From CAYTEO01 sp964436825 (GTDB lineage: Bacteria; Krumholzibacteriota; Krumholzibacteriia; LZORAL124-64-63): a stretch of DNA of 31,157 nucleotides. The translations under genes were made by a program, and so were the position numbers. The notes under the pieces were generated by a model. It was not told where the DNA came from, did not search any database, and was given only the letters and a program-made list of their open reading frames with translations. The stretch covers positions 1-31,157 of the forward strand of contig CAYTEO010000031.1 of assembly GCA_964436825.1 (NCBI GenBank), read 5' to 3'. Below, piece by piece: positions 1 to 8,392 of the stretch. How positions within the stretch are numbered: position 1 is the first letter of the stretch; each line of letters starts with the position of its first letter.

Positions 1-3000
1 ACCAGCATCACCTTCCTCATCTCCCTGACACCGTCCGCCGACAGGCGGACCATGTAGACGCCGCTGGGCGCGCGCTGGCCGGACGAGTCGGTGCCGTCCC
101 AGACGGCCTCGTGGCGGCCGGCGGCCAGGTGGCCCGAGACGAGGTTCCGCACCAGGGAGCCGCGCAGGTCGTAGATGCCGAGGCGGGTCTCGGTCTCCCG
201 TGCCAGCTCGAAGGCGATCCTCGTGCGGGGGTTGAAGGGGTTGGGGTGGACCGAGACCAGGCGCGTCGCGGCGGTCTGGGGCAGGTCGTCGGCATCGGTC
301 ATGCCGGTGCCGATCCGCAGATCGTAGTCGCCGCTCTTGGCCAGGTCGGCCGATCCCTTCTTCCACACCGACAGGCAGTAGTAGCCGGCGTCGGTGATCT
401 CGATCGTCATGTGCTCGTCCTGGGCGGGACCGTTGAGCCAGGCGACGCCGCCGGGGACGGTCGTCGACTTGCCCATCCAGGTCGCGTCGTACGTGTGGAG
501 CGACAGGCCCCAGTCCACGTCGCCGGCCAGGTTGTGCAGGCTGATCGTGTAGAACCCCACGGGGAACCAGAACTCGTGCAGGTGCAGGATCCGGTTCTCG
601 GCCAGGGTGAACGGTCCGTAGCTGCCGCCGGCGTAGCCGTAGTAGGCGGAGCCCACGACGTCGGCCGTGTAGGAGTTCGCGCTGCTCCAGGCCAGGACCC
701 CCGCGTCGTAGGGGACGAACGGCGAGATGTTGTAGTTGACCAGGACGAAGTCGGACTGGCCGGCGCCCCACGACGAGATGGCGTGGTAGCCGGCGAAACC
801 GTCCTTGGTGCCGCTGAGGGCGTCGTGGAGGCGGACGTCGACGTCGTCGCCGGGAGCGGAGGGCATGACGGCGATGGCCTGCCACCAGCTCTCGCGCTCG
901 GTGCGCAGACCGTCGCAGTTGTACCACAGCGGCTCGCCGCTGGTGATGTCCGTCCAGCCGGCGGTGCGGTCGGGCGGTGCGGCGCGGGAGACCTGGGTGT
1001 TGAGGGGGACGATCAGCGGCGACCAGAGGTACTGCTCGCCGTAGACGTTGTTGTCCTCGTGGATCTCCTCCACCTCGTCCAGCTCGTCGATCCTCAGCAC
1101 CATGGTGTGACGGCCGCCGCGGATGGTCATGGCGTAGTCCCAGTTGAACAGGCTGTTGACATAGCCCGGGAAGGTGCCGTAGCCCAGCGAGACACTGTAG
1201 ACGCCGTCGATGTAGACGCCGGCGTGGAGGCCGGCGTAGGTGGTGGGACTCTCGTTCCTGACGGCGATGTTCAGGTACGTCGAGGCGATGTTGCCGTACA
1301 GGGTGTCCGGCAGGGCCACCGAGGCTGGTGTGCCGTCGTCGGCCGGCCGCGGGACCAGCGGGGCATGCCAGCCGGCCGCATGGTAGGCCAGGAAGTCCGG
1401 CGGTGTGGGCTGGATCTCCATCGTCACGTCCAGCGGACCCATCCCGTCGACGGGATCGCGGTAGACGACGACGCAGTAGTAGCCGCTCTCGCCGACGTGG
1501 TTGTCGATGCGGGCCCGGCCGCTGGCGTCGCTGACGGCCATGTCGGTGTAGTCGTACAGGTCGCCGGTCGTGAAGCTCTTGTCCAACCACAGGACCGTCA
1601 CCGGCCCCTGGGCCGGATCGACGTCGACGACCGTGCTGACGTAGCCCGTGTCGGCCGTGGAGACGTAGAACTCCAGGAGCTTGAGCATCTCGTCCTGGGC
1701 GAAGCTGACCGTCGTCGAGTCACCGAACAGGAAGGTGCTGTTGGTCCGGTGGGTGATGGCGTAGGTCGAGGGGCCGTCGGAGAAGTTGATCGTCCCCACG
1801 TCCCAGTCCTGGATCCCCTGGGTGTTGCGGTTGACGAAGACGGCGTCGATCAGCCCGGCGCCACGGCTGGACCAGCCGCTGTTCGCTCCGAAGCCGTCCT
1901 CGCTGCCGGTGGAGGCCGGGTAGAGACGGACGTCGAAGTCCTTGGTCAGGTCGGTGGCGTAGACCACGACGGCGTTCCACCACGCCGACGAGCTGAACCG
2001 CTTGCCGTCGCTGTTGTACCAGAGGACCTGGCCGTCGACGACGTGTGACCAGCCGCCGACGCGGTCCGGAGGGCTGACCCGCACCAGGCGCGAGTCGGGC
2101 GTCAGCATCCCCGGGGTCCAGATGTACTGGTGTCCGGTGACGTTGTTCGTCTCGTCGAGCTCGGAGATGGCCTCCCCTGCGTCGACCATGGCCGAGAAGG
2201 TGTGCCGGCCGGCGTGGACGTAGAAGGGTCCCATGTCGATGCCGTAGAAGTGGCCGCTGGGGCCGATGGGGCCCCAGGAGGCCCAGTACGAGTAGACACC
2301 GTCGACGTAGAGGTGCGCCGCGAAACCTGTCGAGGTCGTCGACTCGCCCACGTTCTGTCCCCGCATGTTCCAGTAGGTCGCGCTGGCGTCGCCGGTCAGG
2401 GTCGGGGTGACGTGGGTCTCGTTGTAGGTCGCTCCGGTCGCGTTGCGCGGCACCAGGGGGCGGTCCCACAGCGGCGCCTGGTAGAAGACCAGGTCGGCCG
2501 GCTCGGCCTCCCGGATGGTGATCGGTCCGTGGGAGGCGTAGGTGCTGCCCCACTTCCCGCTGCGATCGACGGTGCGGATGTTGAAGAAGTACGTGCCGGG
2601 AGGCAGCGGGTCGGTCGTGTAGCTGGTGACGTCGCCGATGTCCTGGATGGAGGATGGCATCCCCGGCGAGCCGCTGATGTAGATACCGTAGCCGGCGACC
2701 CCCGAAGCGTCGTCGTAGGCGCGGGTCCAGGTGAAATCGATCGTGGGATCGGGCGAGTCGCCGGTGGTGCTGTGGCTGGGCGATGTCAGGTTCGTCGGGG
2801 CGGCGGGAATCGCCGTGTCGATCTCGTAGCCGCAGTTCCTGGCCGTCTCCCAGAGATCCTCCCTGTAGGACGGGTAGCGCGTCTTGAAGTTGTCCAGGAA
2901 GTCCATGGGCGAGACGGGCGTGTCGTAGTCGGCCACGACGTAGATCTCGTCGTAGCCCAGCGCCAGGGCGTCGGTCCAGCTGCCGTAGACGCCATGGCTG

Positions 3001-4388
3001 TCCTGGGTACCATCCTCGATGTCGCGCAGCAGGGCGCCCAGGAAGCCCTCGGTGATCGTCGGGTCGTCGTAGCTGGCGCCGCAGGTGGACAGGTTCTCCT
3101 GGGAACGGAAGAACTGCGACGCGATCCCGTAGGTGCCCGCGTAGGAGCGGGTCTTGACGTCGGCGCACCAGTTGGCGAAGCCCTCCGACCAGGCCGCGCC
3201 GCCGTCCTCCTGGCACCAGATGCAGTGCCCGCAGTCGGTGGGCGAGTTGTCGCAGATGCCGTTGCAGTAGTCGAAGGGAGGGATGGTGGAGAAGCTGTTC
3301 ATCCAGTGGTGGCCGTACTCGTGGGCGTGGGTGTCCTCGCGCCACTGCCGCTCGGTGCTGATGTGGATGCCCGAGCTGTTGTACCAGGCTCCGGTTGCGC
3401 CGTCGGGCCAGTGCGCGTCGATGTGCGGCTCGTCGTAGCCGACCGTGCCGATGTCCCAGCGCCAGTCGCGGGTCAGGTCGGTCAGGATGTGCAGGGCCGG
3501 GTGCTGGGCCTCGTCGGCGGGCTGTGTCCAGCCCCGGTCCCAGTCGCTGCCACCGTAGTTGTCGTAGGTGGCCGATTGCCAGGCGTAGACGTTCCCACTG
3601 GAGGCGTCCTTCACCGTGACCTCGGAGTTGTTGGCGTCGAAGCGGACGTAGAGGTCCGGGTTCGTCTCCCCGGCATCGGACGTGTCGATGGTGAAGTCGT
3701 AGTAGCCGTAGGCGTCGGTCGTGCCCGAGGCCAGCAGGTCGTCGACGAAGACGTCCTCGTCGTAGATGCGGACCCAGACGCCGTCGGCGCCGATGGTGAC
3801 CCCGTCGCTGCGCTCGTAGACGAACCGGCCGTGGATCCGGATGGACCGCTTCGCTTGACCGCCGTCCTCCTCGGGCTCGGGGCGGTCGCCGTCACGCCGG
3901 CCGGGCTGCAGGTCGACCGGCGGCTTGGGACGCGGCAGGTCGATGTCGACGCCCGGAGCCGGCGGCGTGGAGGGGACGGTCACCTCGGGCTGGGGACTGG
4001 TGACCATCTCGTAGTGGCGGGGGGAGAAATCGAACGACTGGCGCCAGGTCCTGCCGTCGATCTCGAAGACGAACTCTACGGGCCGGTCGGGGTCGTCGGT
4101 CAGGACCGTGGCGGTGATGGCCAGGCGGTCCAGCTTCCCCAGGGTTTTCTCGGCCGGGGCGTCGATGGCGACGGACTGCCAGCCCTGGCCCTCGATCCGG
4201 AAACCGGAGACGGTCACCGGGACATCGCTGGTCAGCTCCAGGTGGACCTCCAGGGGCTGGCCCGGTTCGGCGAGCAGGGCACCGTCGGTGACGGTGACGC
4301 TGACGGGGGGCCACAGGTCGGCCTGGACGGCGACGGCGCCGGTCAGCACGAGCAGGGCCGACGCGAGAGTGATGATGCGCTTGGTCAT
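1..4388 (-). CDS. Large secreted zinc metalloprotease with Fn3, CARDB-like and FlgD-like C-terminal sorting module (3' end cut by window)
   Basis: The reading frame is open from ATG at 4388 to the window edge, about 1462 residues. The start has GGAGG about 7 nt upstream and a Sec signal peptide (MTKRIITLASALLVLTGAVA). In order I see a Pro/acidic linker (about 130-180), a CNA-B/transthyretin-like domain (about 181-265), and a catalytic region with HEYGHHW at residues 356-362. A possible third zinc ligand is Glu402 in SEGFANW. A five-Cys insert lies between them (C375-C392). An Fn3-like domain follows (about 527-620), then two related modules with CARDB-like strands ending ELDETNN and EIHEDNN. 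The tail from about 1378 (VHPNPFNPRTRIAFEL) is the FlgD-Ig/T9SS-like module that ends secreted proteins in several FCB-related phyla. It ends VREMRKVMLV, so only a few residues are probably missing. HExxH implies a peptidase; I cannot assign the family, and the substrate is unknown. It follows the coiled-coil gene by 14 bp, so the two are probably co-transcribed. Confidence 0.88.
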   Translation of the reverse strand, partial: MTKRIITLASALLVLTGAVAVQADLWPPVSVTVTDGALLAEPGQPLEVHLELTSDVPVTVSGFRIEGQGWQSVAIDAPAEKTLGKLDRLAITATVLTDDPDRPVEFVFEIDGRTWRQSFDFSPRHYEMVTSPQPEVTVPSTPPAPGVDIDLPRPKPPVDLQPGRRDGDRPEPEEDGGQAKRSIRIHGRFVYERSDGVTIGADGVWVRIYDEDVFVDDLLASGTTDAYGYYDFTIDTSDAGETNPDLYVRFDANNSEVTVKDASSGNVYAWQSATYDNYGGSDWDRGWTQPADEAQHPALHILTDLTRDWRWDIGTVGYDEPHIDAHWPDGATGAWYNSSGIHISTERQWREDTHAHEYGHHWMNSFSTIPPFDYCNGICDNSPTDCGHCIWCQEDGGAAWSEGFANWCADVKTRSYAGTYGIASQFFRSQENLSTCGASYDDPTITEGFLGALLRDIEDGTQDSHGVYGSWTDALALGYDEIYVVADYDTPVSPMDFLDNFKTRYPSYREDLWETARNCGYEIDTAIPAAPTNLTSPSHSTTGDSPDPTIDFTWTRAYDDASGVAGYGIYISGSPGMPSSIQDIGDVTSYTTDPLPPGTYFFNIRTVDRSGKWGSTYASHGPITIREAEPADLVFYQAPLWDRPLVPRNATGATYNETHVTPTLTGDASATYWNMRGQNVGESTTSTGFAAHLYVDGVYSYWASWGPIGPSGHFYGIDMGPFYVHAGRHTFSAMVDAGEAISELDETNNVTGHQYIWTPGMLTPDSRLVRVSPPDRVGGWSHVVDGQVLWYNSDGKRFSSSAWWNAVVVYATDLTKDFDVRLYPASTGSEDGFGANSGWSSRGAGLIDAVFVNRNTQGIQDWDVGTINFSDGPSTYAITHRTNSTFLFGDSTTVSFAQDEMLKLLEFYVSTADTGYVSTVVDVDPAQGPVTVLWLDKSFTTGDLYDYTDMAVSDASGRARIDNHVGESGYYCVVVYRDPVDGMGPLDVTMEIQPTPPDFLAYHAAGWHAPLVPRPADDGTPASVALPDTLYGNIASTYLNIAVRNESPTTYAGLHAGVYIDGVYSVSLGYGTFPGYVNSLFNWDYAMTIRGGRHTMVLRIDELDEVEEIHEDNNVYGEQYLWSPLIVPLNTQVSRAAPPDRTAGWTDITSGEPLWYNCDGLRTERESWWQAIAVMPSAPGDDVDVRLHDALSGTKDGFAGYHAISSWGAGQSDFVLVNYNISPFVPYDAGVLAWSSANSYTADVVGSAYYGYAGGSYGPFTLAENRILHLHEFWFPVGFYTISLHNLAGDVDWGLSLHTYDATWMGKSTTVPGGVAWLNGPAQDEHMTIEITDAGYYCLSVWKKGSADLAKSGDYDLRIGTGMTDADDLPQTAATRLVSVHPNPFNPRTRIAFELARETETRLGIYDLRGSLVRNLVSGHLAAGRHEAVWDGTDSSGQRAPSGVYMVRLSADGVREMRKVML

Positions 4389-4402
4389 GACGTCCTCCCG
4401 GG

Positions 4403-4960
4403 CTAGCGCTGGTGGACGTCAGGGACGTCGCGTTCCACGAAGACGGGCTGCGGGCGCGGGCCGGTGATCGTCGCGATGGCCTGCTCCAGGCGGGAGACGG
4501 TCTCGTCGTCACCGCGCTCTCGGGCGGCGTCGAGCTGCAGGCGGAGGATCGCCAGCTCGGTCTCGACCTTCACCTCGCGGATCCGCCGCTGGATGGCCAG
4601 GGCCGACTGCTCGTCGGCGGCCTGCCGGAACTGCTGCTCCAGGTCCGCCAGCTGGTTCCGCTCCTGCTCCAGCAGGGTCGAGATCCGTGGCATCAGCGGA
4701 TTGCGCGGCGGGTGCTGGTCGCCGGGGAGCTGCAGCTCTTCGCCGCTCTTCTGCAGCGTGGCCGCGTCGGTGCGGTCCTCCTTCAACTCGGCCTCGTTGA
4801 CATCCAGCAGCGGCGTGGCGGTGACGGGCCGGACGACGGGCGCGGACTTGTCGGCGGTGCCCTGTTGTCGGGCCGGGACGGGATCCTCGGTGGCGAGAGC
4901 CAGCATGGCGGCGATCATGACGCCGCCGAACGACAGGAGGGCAAGCTTCCTCGTATCCAT
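4403..4960 (-). CDS. Small exported coiled-coil protein of unknown function
   Basis: This 185-residue protein is not a family I recognise. It has an N-terminal hydrophobic segment after a short basic start (MDTRKLALLSFGGVMIAAM), so it is exported or membrane-anchored. A Pro/Gln-rich linker follows, then a long heptad-rich, Glu/Gln/Arg-rich stretch (about residues 90-165, including LLEQERNQLADLEQQFRQA) that should form a coiled coil. I chose ATG at 4960 because it places the signal-like segment at the N terminus. The frame stays open upstream to 5152, but that extension reads through Cys/Ser-rich, non-conserved-looking sequence in the intergenic region. No strong ribosome-binding site is visible. 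The stop is 14 bp before the metalloprotease start, so it may help export, anchor or chaperone that protease; this is inference. Confidence 0.72.
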   Translation of the reverse strand: MDTRKLALLSFGGVMIAAMLALATEDPVPARQQGTADKSAPVVRPVTATPLLDVNEAELKEDRTDAATLQKSGEELQLPGDQHPPRNPLMPRISTLLEQERNQLADLEQQFRQAADEQSALAIQRRIREVKVETELAILRLQLDAARERGDDETVSRLEQAIATITGPRPQPVFVERDVPDVHQR

Positions 4961-5124
4961 GTGGGAACCCCCGGGGTTTGGAAGTGAGCAGGAGGTCGAT
5001 GTGACAGCAAAGGGATTCGAACCCCCTGGCGAGTGGGTGCATCGTGCCACGATCGCGGCGGAAGAATCAACACTTTTCGGACAGACATTGGCTCGATTAG
5101 CGGCGCAACTGCAATGATTGATAA

Positions 5125-5176
5125 CCAGCAGATTCTGTTTTTTTGTTGACACAGGCTGCTGGGGGGAGAATATCCT
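5125..5176 (+). promoter_or_regulatory. Candidate promoter with inverted repeat, upstream of the cytochrome operon
   Basis: The 304-bp divergent gap 4961-5264 contains no gene, and its right half is an AT-rich island in GC-rich DNA. TTGACA at 5146-5151 is a perfect sigma-70 -35 box. Possible -10 boxes are AATATC (5169-5174, 17-nt spacer) or TATCCT (5171-5176, 19-nt spacer). An interrupted inverted repeat brackets the -35 box: CCAGCAG (5125-5131) pairs with CTGCTGG (5156-5162), and CTGT (5135-5138) pairs with ACAG (5151-5154). This could be an operator. The start codon of the 16-heme gene lies about 90 bp downstream with a clear AAAGGAG Shine-Dalgarno at 5253-5259. Confidence 0.5.
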
Positions 5177-5264
5177 ATCTGAAAACTAGGAGATCATGTC
5201 ACATCCATCGTCCTAGAACCGCTATCGAGGTCACGACGGGTTCCGATCGTCGAAAGGAGCAGCC

Positions 5265-7433
5265 ATGGTGGGATGGAAGCGGCTCGTCACCGGTCTGTCA
5301 TTCCTTGCCCTGACAGTCCTGCTGTTGGCCGGATGCGAGAGTGACCTGGCACCGGTCCAGGTGCCGGACCAGGTCGTCACGACGGCCCAGTACGTGGGGG
5401 CCGACCAGTGCAAGACCTGTCACACGGATGTCTACGACGAGTTCATGCAGAGCGGTCACCCGTACAAGTTGAACCGGGTGATCGACGGCCAGCCTCCGGT
5501 CTACCCGCACCGGGACCAGGTGAACTTCCCGCTGGTGGCACCACCTGACGGGGTGAGCTGGGACGACGTGGAGTACGTCATCGGCGGCTACGGCTGGAAG
5601 GCCCGCTTCGTGGGCCACGACGGTTTCATCATCACCGGCGACGCCGTGCAGTGGAACCTGGAGACCGGCGAGTGGGTGGCCTACGACAGCGGTGTGGTCA
5701 AGCCGTACGACTGCGGACGCTGCCACACCACCGGCTACGATCCCGAGGGTCACCAGGACAACCTGGAGGGCCTGGTCGGGACCTGGGCCGAGGACGGGAT
5801 CACCTGCGAGGCCTGCCACGGCCCGGGCAGCCGTCACGCGCAGTCCCGCCAAGCCGACGATATCGTCGTCGACCGCAGTGCCGACCTCTGCGGCCGCTGC
5901 CACTACCGCGACTCGGAGCACCGGATCGCGGCGGGCAGCCCGGACGACGAGGGGGCCCAGTTCATCAAGCACCACGAGCAGTACGACGAGCTGATCGCGG
6001 GGAGCCACAGTGCCCTGTCGTGCGTCACCTGCCACGACCCGCACAAGTCGACCAGGTTCGACGATCACGGATCGCTCAGGATCGGCTGCGAGGACTGCCA
6101 CGCCGAGGTCCAGGTGATCAACACGGGCGGGGGCCAGCACACCTGCGTGGCCTGCCACATGCCGTTCGCCTCGAAGTCGGCGGTCAAGCGCGGGCCCTTC
6201 GAGGGTGACATCCCGACCCACATCTTCAAGATCAACGCCGACCCGGACGCCCAGTTCTTCTACCTGGAGGACGGCGCCTGGTTCGCCAACGGGTCCGGCG
6301 GCGTCACCCTGGACTTCGTCTGCCTGCGTTGCCACACCGACGAGACGCTGGACTGGGCGGCTGCCAACGCGACCGCGATCCATGCCCACATCGCCCGGGA
6401 CGGCTACCTGGCCAGCTCGGAGCGGTGCGGCGACTGCCACGAGCAGATCTACCAGGACTACATCTCCAGCGGCCACCCGTACAAGCTGAACCGGGTGATC
6501 GACGGTCAGCCTCCGGTCTACCCGCACCGGGACCAGGTGAACTTCCCGCTGGTGGCACCACCTGACGGGGTGAGCTGGGACGACGTGGAGTACGTCATCG
6601 GCGGCTACGGCTGGAAGGCCCGCTTCGTGGGCCACGACGGTTTCATCATCACCGGCGACGCCGTGCAGTGGAACCTGGAGACCGGCGAGTGGGTGGCCTA
6701 CGACAGCGGTGTGGTCAAGCCGTACGACTGCGGACGCTGCCACACCACCGGCTACGATCCCGAGGGTCACCAGGACAACCTGGAGGGCCTGGTCGGGACC
6801 TGGGCCGAGGACGGGATCACCTGCGAGGCCTGCCACGGCCCGGGCAGCCGTCACGCGCAGTCCCGCCAAGCCGACGATATCGTCGTCGACCGCAGTGCCG
6901 ACCTCTGCGGCCGCTGCCACTACCGCGACTCGGAGCACCGGATCGCGGCGGGCAGCCCGGACGACGAGGGGGCCCAGTTCATCAAGCACCACGAGCAGTA
7001 CGACGAGCTGATCGCGGGGAGCCACAGTGCCCTGTCGTGCGTCACCTGCCACGACCCGCACAAGTCGACACGGTTCGACGATCCGGGTTCGCTCCGGATC
7101 GCCTGCGACGACTGCCATTCCGACATCCAGGTGCTGATCACTGCCGGCGGCGCCCACACGTGCGAGGCGTGCCACATGGCCTTCGCGGCCAAGTCTGCGG
7201 TCAAGCGCGGGCCGTTCGAGGGTGACATCCCGTCACACATCTTCGTGATCAACACCGATCCCGCGGCGCAGATGTTCTACCAGGACGGCGAAGCCTGGTT
7301 CGCCAACGGGTTCCTGACCCTGGACTTCACGTGCCTGCGGTGTCATACGGAGGAGGATCGCCAGTGGGCCGCACAGCGGGCCGGGCTGATCCATGGAACC
7401 CTGGAACTCTCGGCGCTCACGACGAAGGAGTAG
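5265..7433 (+). CDS. Hexadecaheme c-type cytochrome lipoprotein (two fused octaheme units)
   Basis: The 722-residue protein has a lipoprotein signal (lipobox LAGC, Cys24) and sixteen CxxCH haem-c sites. Unit 1 (from about residue 43) contains CKTCH, CGRCH, CEACH, CGRCH, CVTCH, CEDCH, CVACH and CLRCH. Unit 2, offset by exactly 339 residues, contains CGDCH, CGRCH, CEACH, CGRCH, CVTCH, CDDCH, CEACH and CLRCH. Each unit also carries YVIGGYGWKARF between haems 1 and 2. The pattern resembles cytochrome c554-type multihaem proteins, and it does not resemble MtrC/OmcA. The start has AAAGGAG 5 nt upstream. The next gene, a decaheme cytochrome, begins 6 bp after the stop, and a beta-barrel follows. I infer a lipid-anchored electron carrier at the outer membrane, either the extracellular terminus of the conduit or a periplasmic feeder. 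The lipobox does not settle which face it is on. Confidence 0.93.
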   Translation: MVGWKRLVTGLSFLALTVLLLAGCESDLAPVQVPDQVVTTAQYVGADQCKTCHTDVYDEFMQSGHPYKLNRVIDGQPPVYPHRDQVNFPLVAPPDGVSWDDVEYVIGGYGWKARFVGHDGFIITGDAVQWNLETGEWVAYDSGVVKPYDCGRCHTTGYDPEGHQDNLEGLVGTWAEDGITCEACHGPGSRHAQSRQADDIVVDRSADLCGRCHYRDSEHRIAAGSPDDEGAQFIKHHEQYDELIAGSHSALSCVTCHDPHKSTRFDDHGSLRIGCEDCHAEVQVINTGGGQHTCVACHMPFASKSAVKRGPFEGDIPTHIFKINADPDAQFFYLEDGAWFANGSGGVTLDFVCLRCHTDETLDWAAANATAIHAHIARDGYLASSERCGDCHEQIYQDYISSGHPYKLNRVIDGQPPVYPHRDQVNFPLVAPPDGVSWDDVEYVIGGYGWKARFVGHDGFIITGDAVQWNLETGEWVAYDSGVVKPYDCGRCHTTGYDPEGHQDNLEGLVGTWAEDGITCEACHGPGSRHAQSRQADDIVVDRSADLCGRCHYRDSEHRIAAGSPDDEGAQFIKHHEQYDELIAGSHSALSCVTCHDPHKSTRFDDPGSLRIACDDCHSDIQVLITAGGAHTCEACHMAFAAKSAVKRGPFEGDIPSHIFVINTDPAAQMFYQDGEAWFANGFLTLDFTCLRCHTEEDRQWAAQRAGLIHGTLELSALTTKE
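5490..6052 (+). repeat. Copy 1 of a 563-bp perfect direct repeat inside the 16-heme gene
   Basis: Base-by-base reading shows identity with 6507-7069 at an offset of 1017 bp. It begins just after a C/T difference (5489 versus 6506) and ends just before a C/A difference (6053 versus 7070). Sequence outside these limits is clearly diverged although still homologous. It encodes haem sites 2-5 of octaheme unit 1. Confidence 0.95.
6507..7069 (+). repeat. Copy 2 of the 563-bp perfect direct repeat inside the 16-heme gene
   Basis: Identical to 5490-6052, and encodes haem sites 10-13 (octaheme unit 2). There are no terminal inverted repeats or transposase, so it is an intragenic duplication and not a mobile element. 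Confidence 0.95.
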
Positions 7434-7439
7434 CGAACC

Positions 7440-8381
7440 ATGCGTCACCAGTCACGGATCATTCTCGCCGTGACGGTCCTGCTGGTCGCTGTCTCCCCGG
7501 TGATCGGTCGGGCGGGGGACGACCCCCCGCCCACCTTCGCCGAGCGGCTCGGCGTCCCGGAGGGCGCCGAATACGTTGGAGCCGGGATCTGCCTGGACTG
7601 TCACGACGGGATCGGGAACTTCTTCACCGGGTCCCCACACCATCCTGACCGCGGCCTGACCGTTCCCGGCACGGCCGTCGGCGGTTGCGAGGCCTGTCAC
7701 GGCCCCGGCTCGCTGCACGTCGAGGCGGGGGACGGCAGCCACATCCTCGGGGCCGAGCGCCTGTCCGGCCTGGACGACGAGCAGCGGGCGGACATGTGCC
7801 TGCAGTGCCACCGGGACAAGCAGCAGGCATGGTTCACCGGCATGCACGCCGGCACCGGAATCGCCTGCGCCGACTGCCACACCGACCAGGCCCACTTCGC
7901 CACCGGGGGCGTCCAGCCATGGCGGGCGTTCAGGGCACCCGGCGAGTTCTGTCTCCAGTGCCACGCCGACAAGACCTGGAAGTTCCGTCTCCAGTACCAC
8001 CACCCGGTCCTGGAGGCCCGGATGGGCTGCGTCGCCTGCCACTCGCCCCACGGCGACGCTGACCTGCAGGTCGCCTTCGGGCAGGAGGAGAACCGGGCCT
8101 GCTACGGTTGTCACGGCGAGGTGGCCGGGCCCTTCGTCTTCGAGCACGAGGCGGTCCAGGCCGATGCCTGCGCCGTCTGCCACGACCCGCACGGATCCCC
8201 CAACGACAAGATGCTGCGCCAGGACGACAACTCGCTCTGCCTGCGCTGCCACTTCGAACCGGGCTATCCGGTCATCGGCGACGTCGACCATCGCGACTTC
8301 CTCTCCCGGAGGGGTCGCTGCTACGACTGCCACACCGATATCCACGGTTCGAACGTCGACGAGCATTTCCTGAGACCGTGA
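7440..8381 (+). CDS. Periplasmic decaheme c-type cytochrome, MtrA/DmsE-like
   Basis: The 313-residue protein has a cleavable Sec signal (MRHQSRIILAVTVLLVAVSP, likely cleavage after GRA) and ten CxxCH motifs: CLDCH, CEACH, CLQCH, CADCH, CLQCH, CVACH, CYGCH, CAVCH, CLRCH and CYDCH. Haem number and length match the DmsE/MtrA/PioA family, whose members form a haem wire inside an outer-membrane barrel. It starts 6 bp after the 16-heme stop, with GAAGGAG 9 nt upstream of the ATG, and ends 11 bp before the beta-barrel gene. Likely role: carry electrons from the periplasm into or through the barrel encoded next door. The haem count is read directly from the sequence; the assignment to this family rather than another decaheme type rests on haem count, size and gene context. 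Confidence 0.88.
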   Translation: MRHQSRIILAVTVLLVAVSPVIGRAGDDPPPTFAERLGVPEGAEYVGAGICLDCHDGIGNFFTGSPHHPDRGLTVPGTAVGGCEACHGPGSLHVEAGDGSHILGAERLSGLDDEQRADMCLQCHRDKQQAWFTGMHAGTGIACADCHTDQAHFATGGVQPWRAFRAPGEFCLQCHADKTWKFRLQYHHPVLEARMGCVACHSPHGDADLQVAFGQEENRACYGCHGEVAGPFVFEHEAVQADACAVCHDPHGSPNDKMLRQDDNSLCLRCHFEPGYPVIGDVDHRDFLSRRGRCYDCHTDIHGSNVDEHFLRP

Positions 8382-8392
8382 GGAGGGCGGCC

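Noticed and set aside
111..4406. Two long plus-strand open frames opposite the metalloprotease
   Set aside because: The minus frame is continuous over the whole interval with a signal peptide, HExxH and sorting tail. The plus frames are Val/Gly/Asp-rich shadows.
5003..5090. Complete tRNA gene
   Set aside because: Only the T-arm core is present. I could not pair an acceptor stem or anticodon arm on either strand.
4961..5152. 64-codon N-terminal extension of the coiled-coil gene
   Set aside because: It would bury the signal-like segment and runs through the T-arm-like and AT-rich intergenic sequence.
5490..7069. Insertion sequence or CRISPR-like repeat
   Set aside because: The repeat units are long, coding, in frame with the cytochrome, and lack terminal inverted repeats, transposase or short regular spacers.
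5298..7175. 625-codon minus-strand frame with an internal repeat
   Set aside because: It mirrors the 16-heme gene; its repeat comes from the duplicated cytochrome sequence.
5265..7433. MtrC/OmcA identity for the 16-heme lipoprotein
   Set aside because: Haem number (16 versus 10) and the two-unit c554-like layout do not match the MtrC family; only position in the operon is similar.
8108..8392. Upstream extension of the beta-barrel gene
   Set aside because: It lies inside the decaheme gene; ATG 8393 has AGGAGG and a signal peptide.
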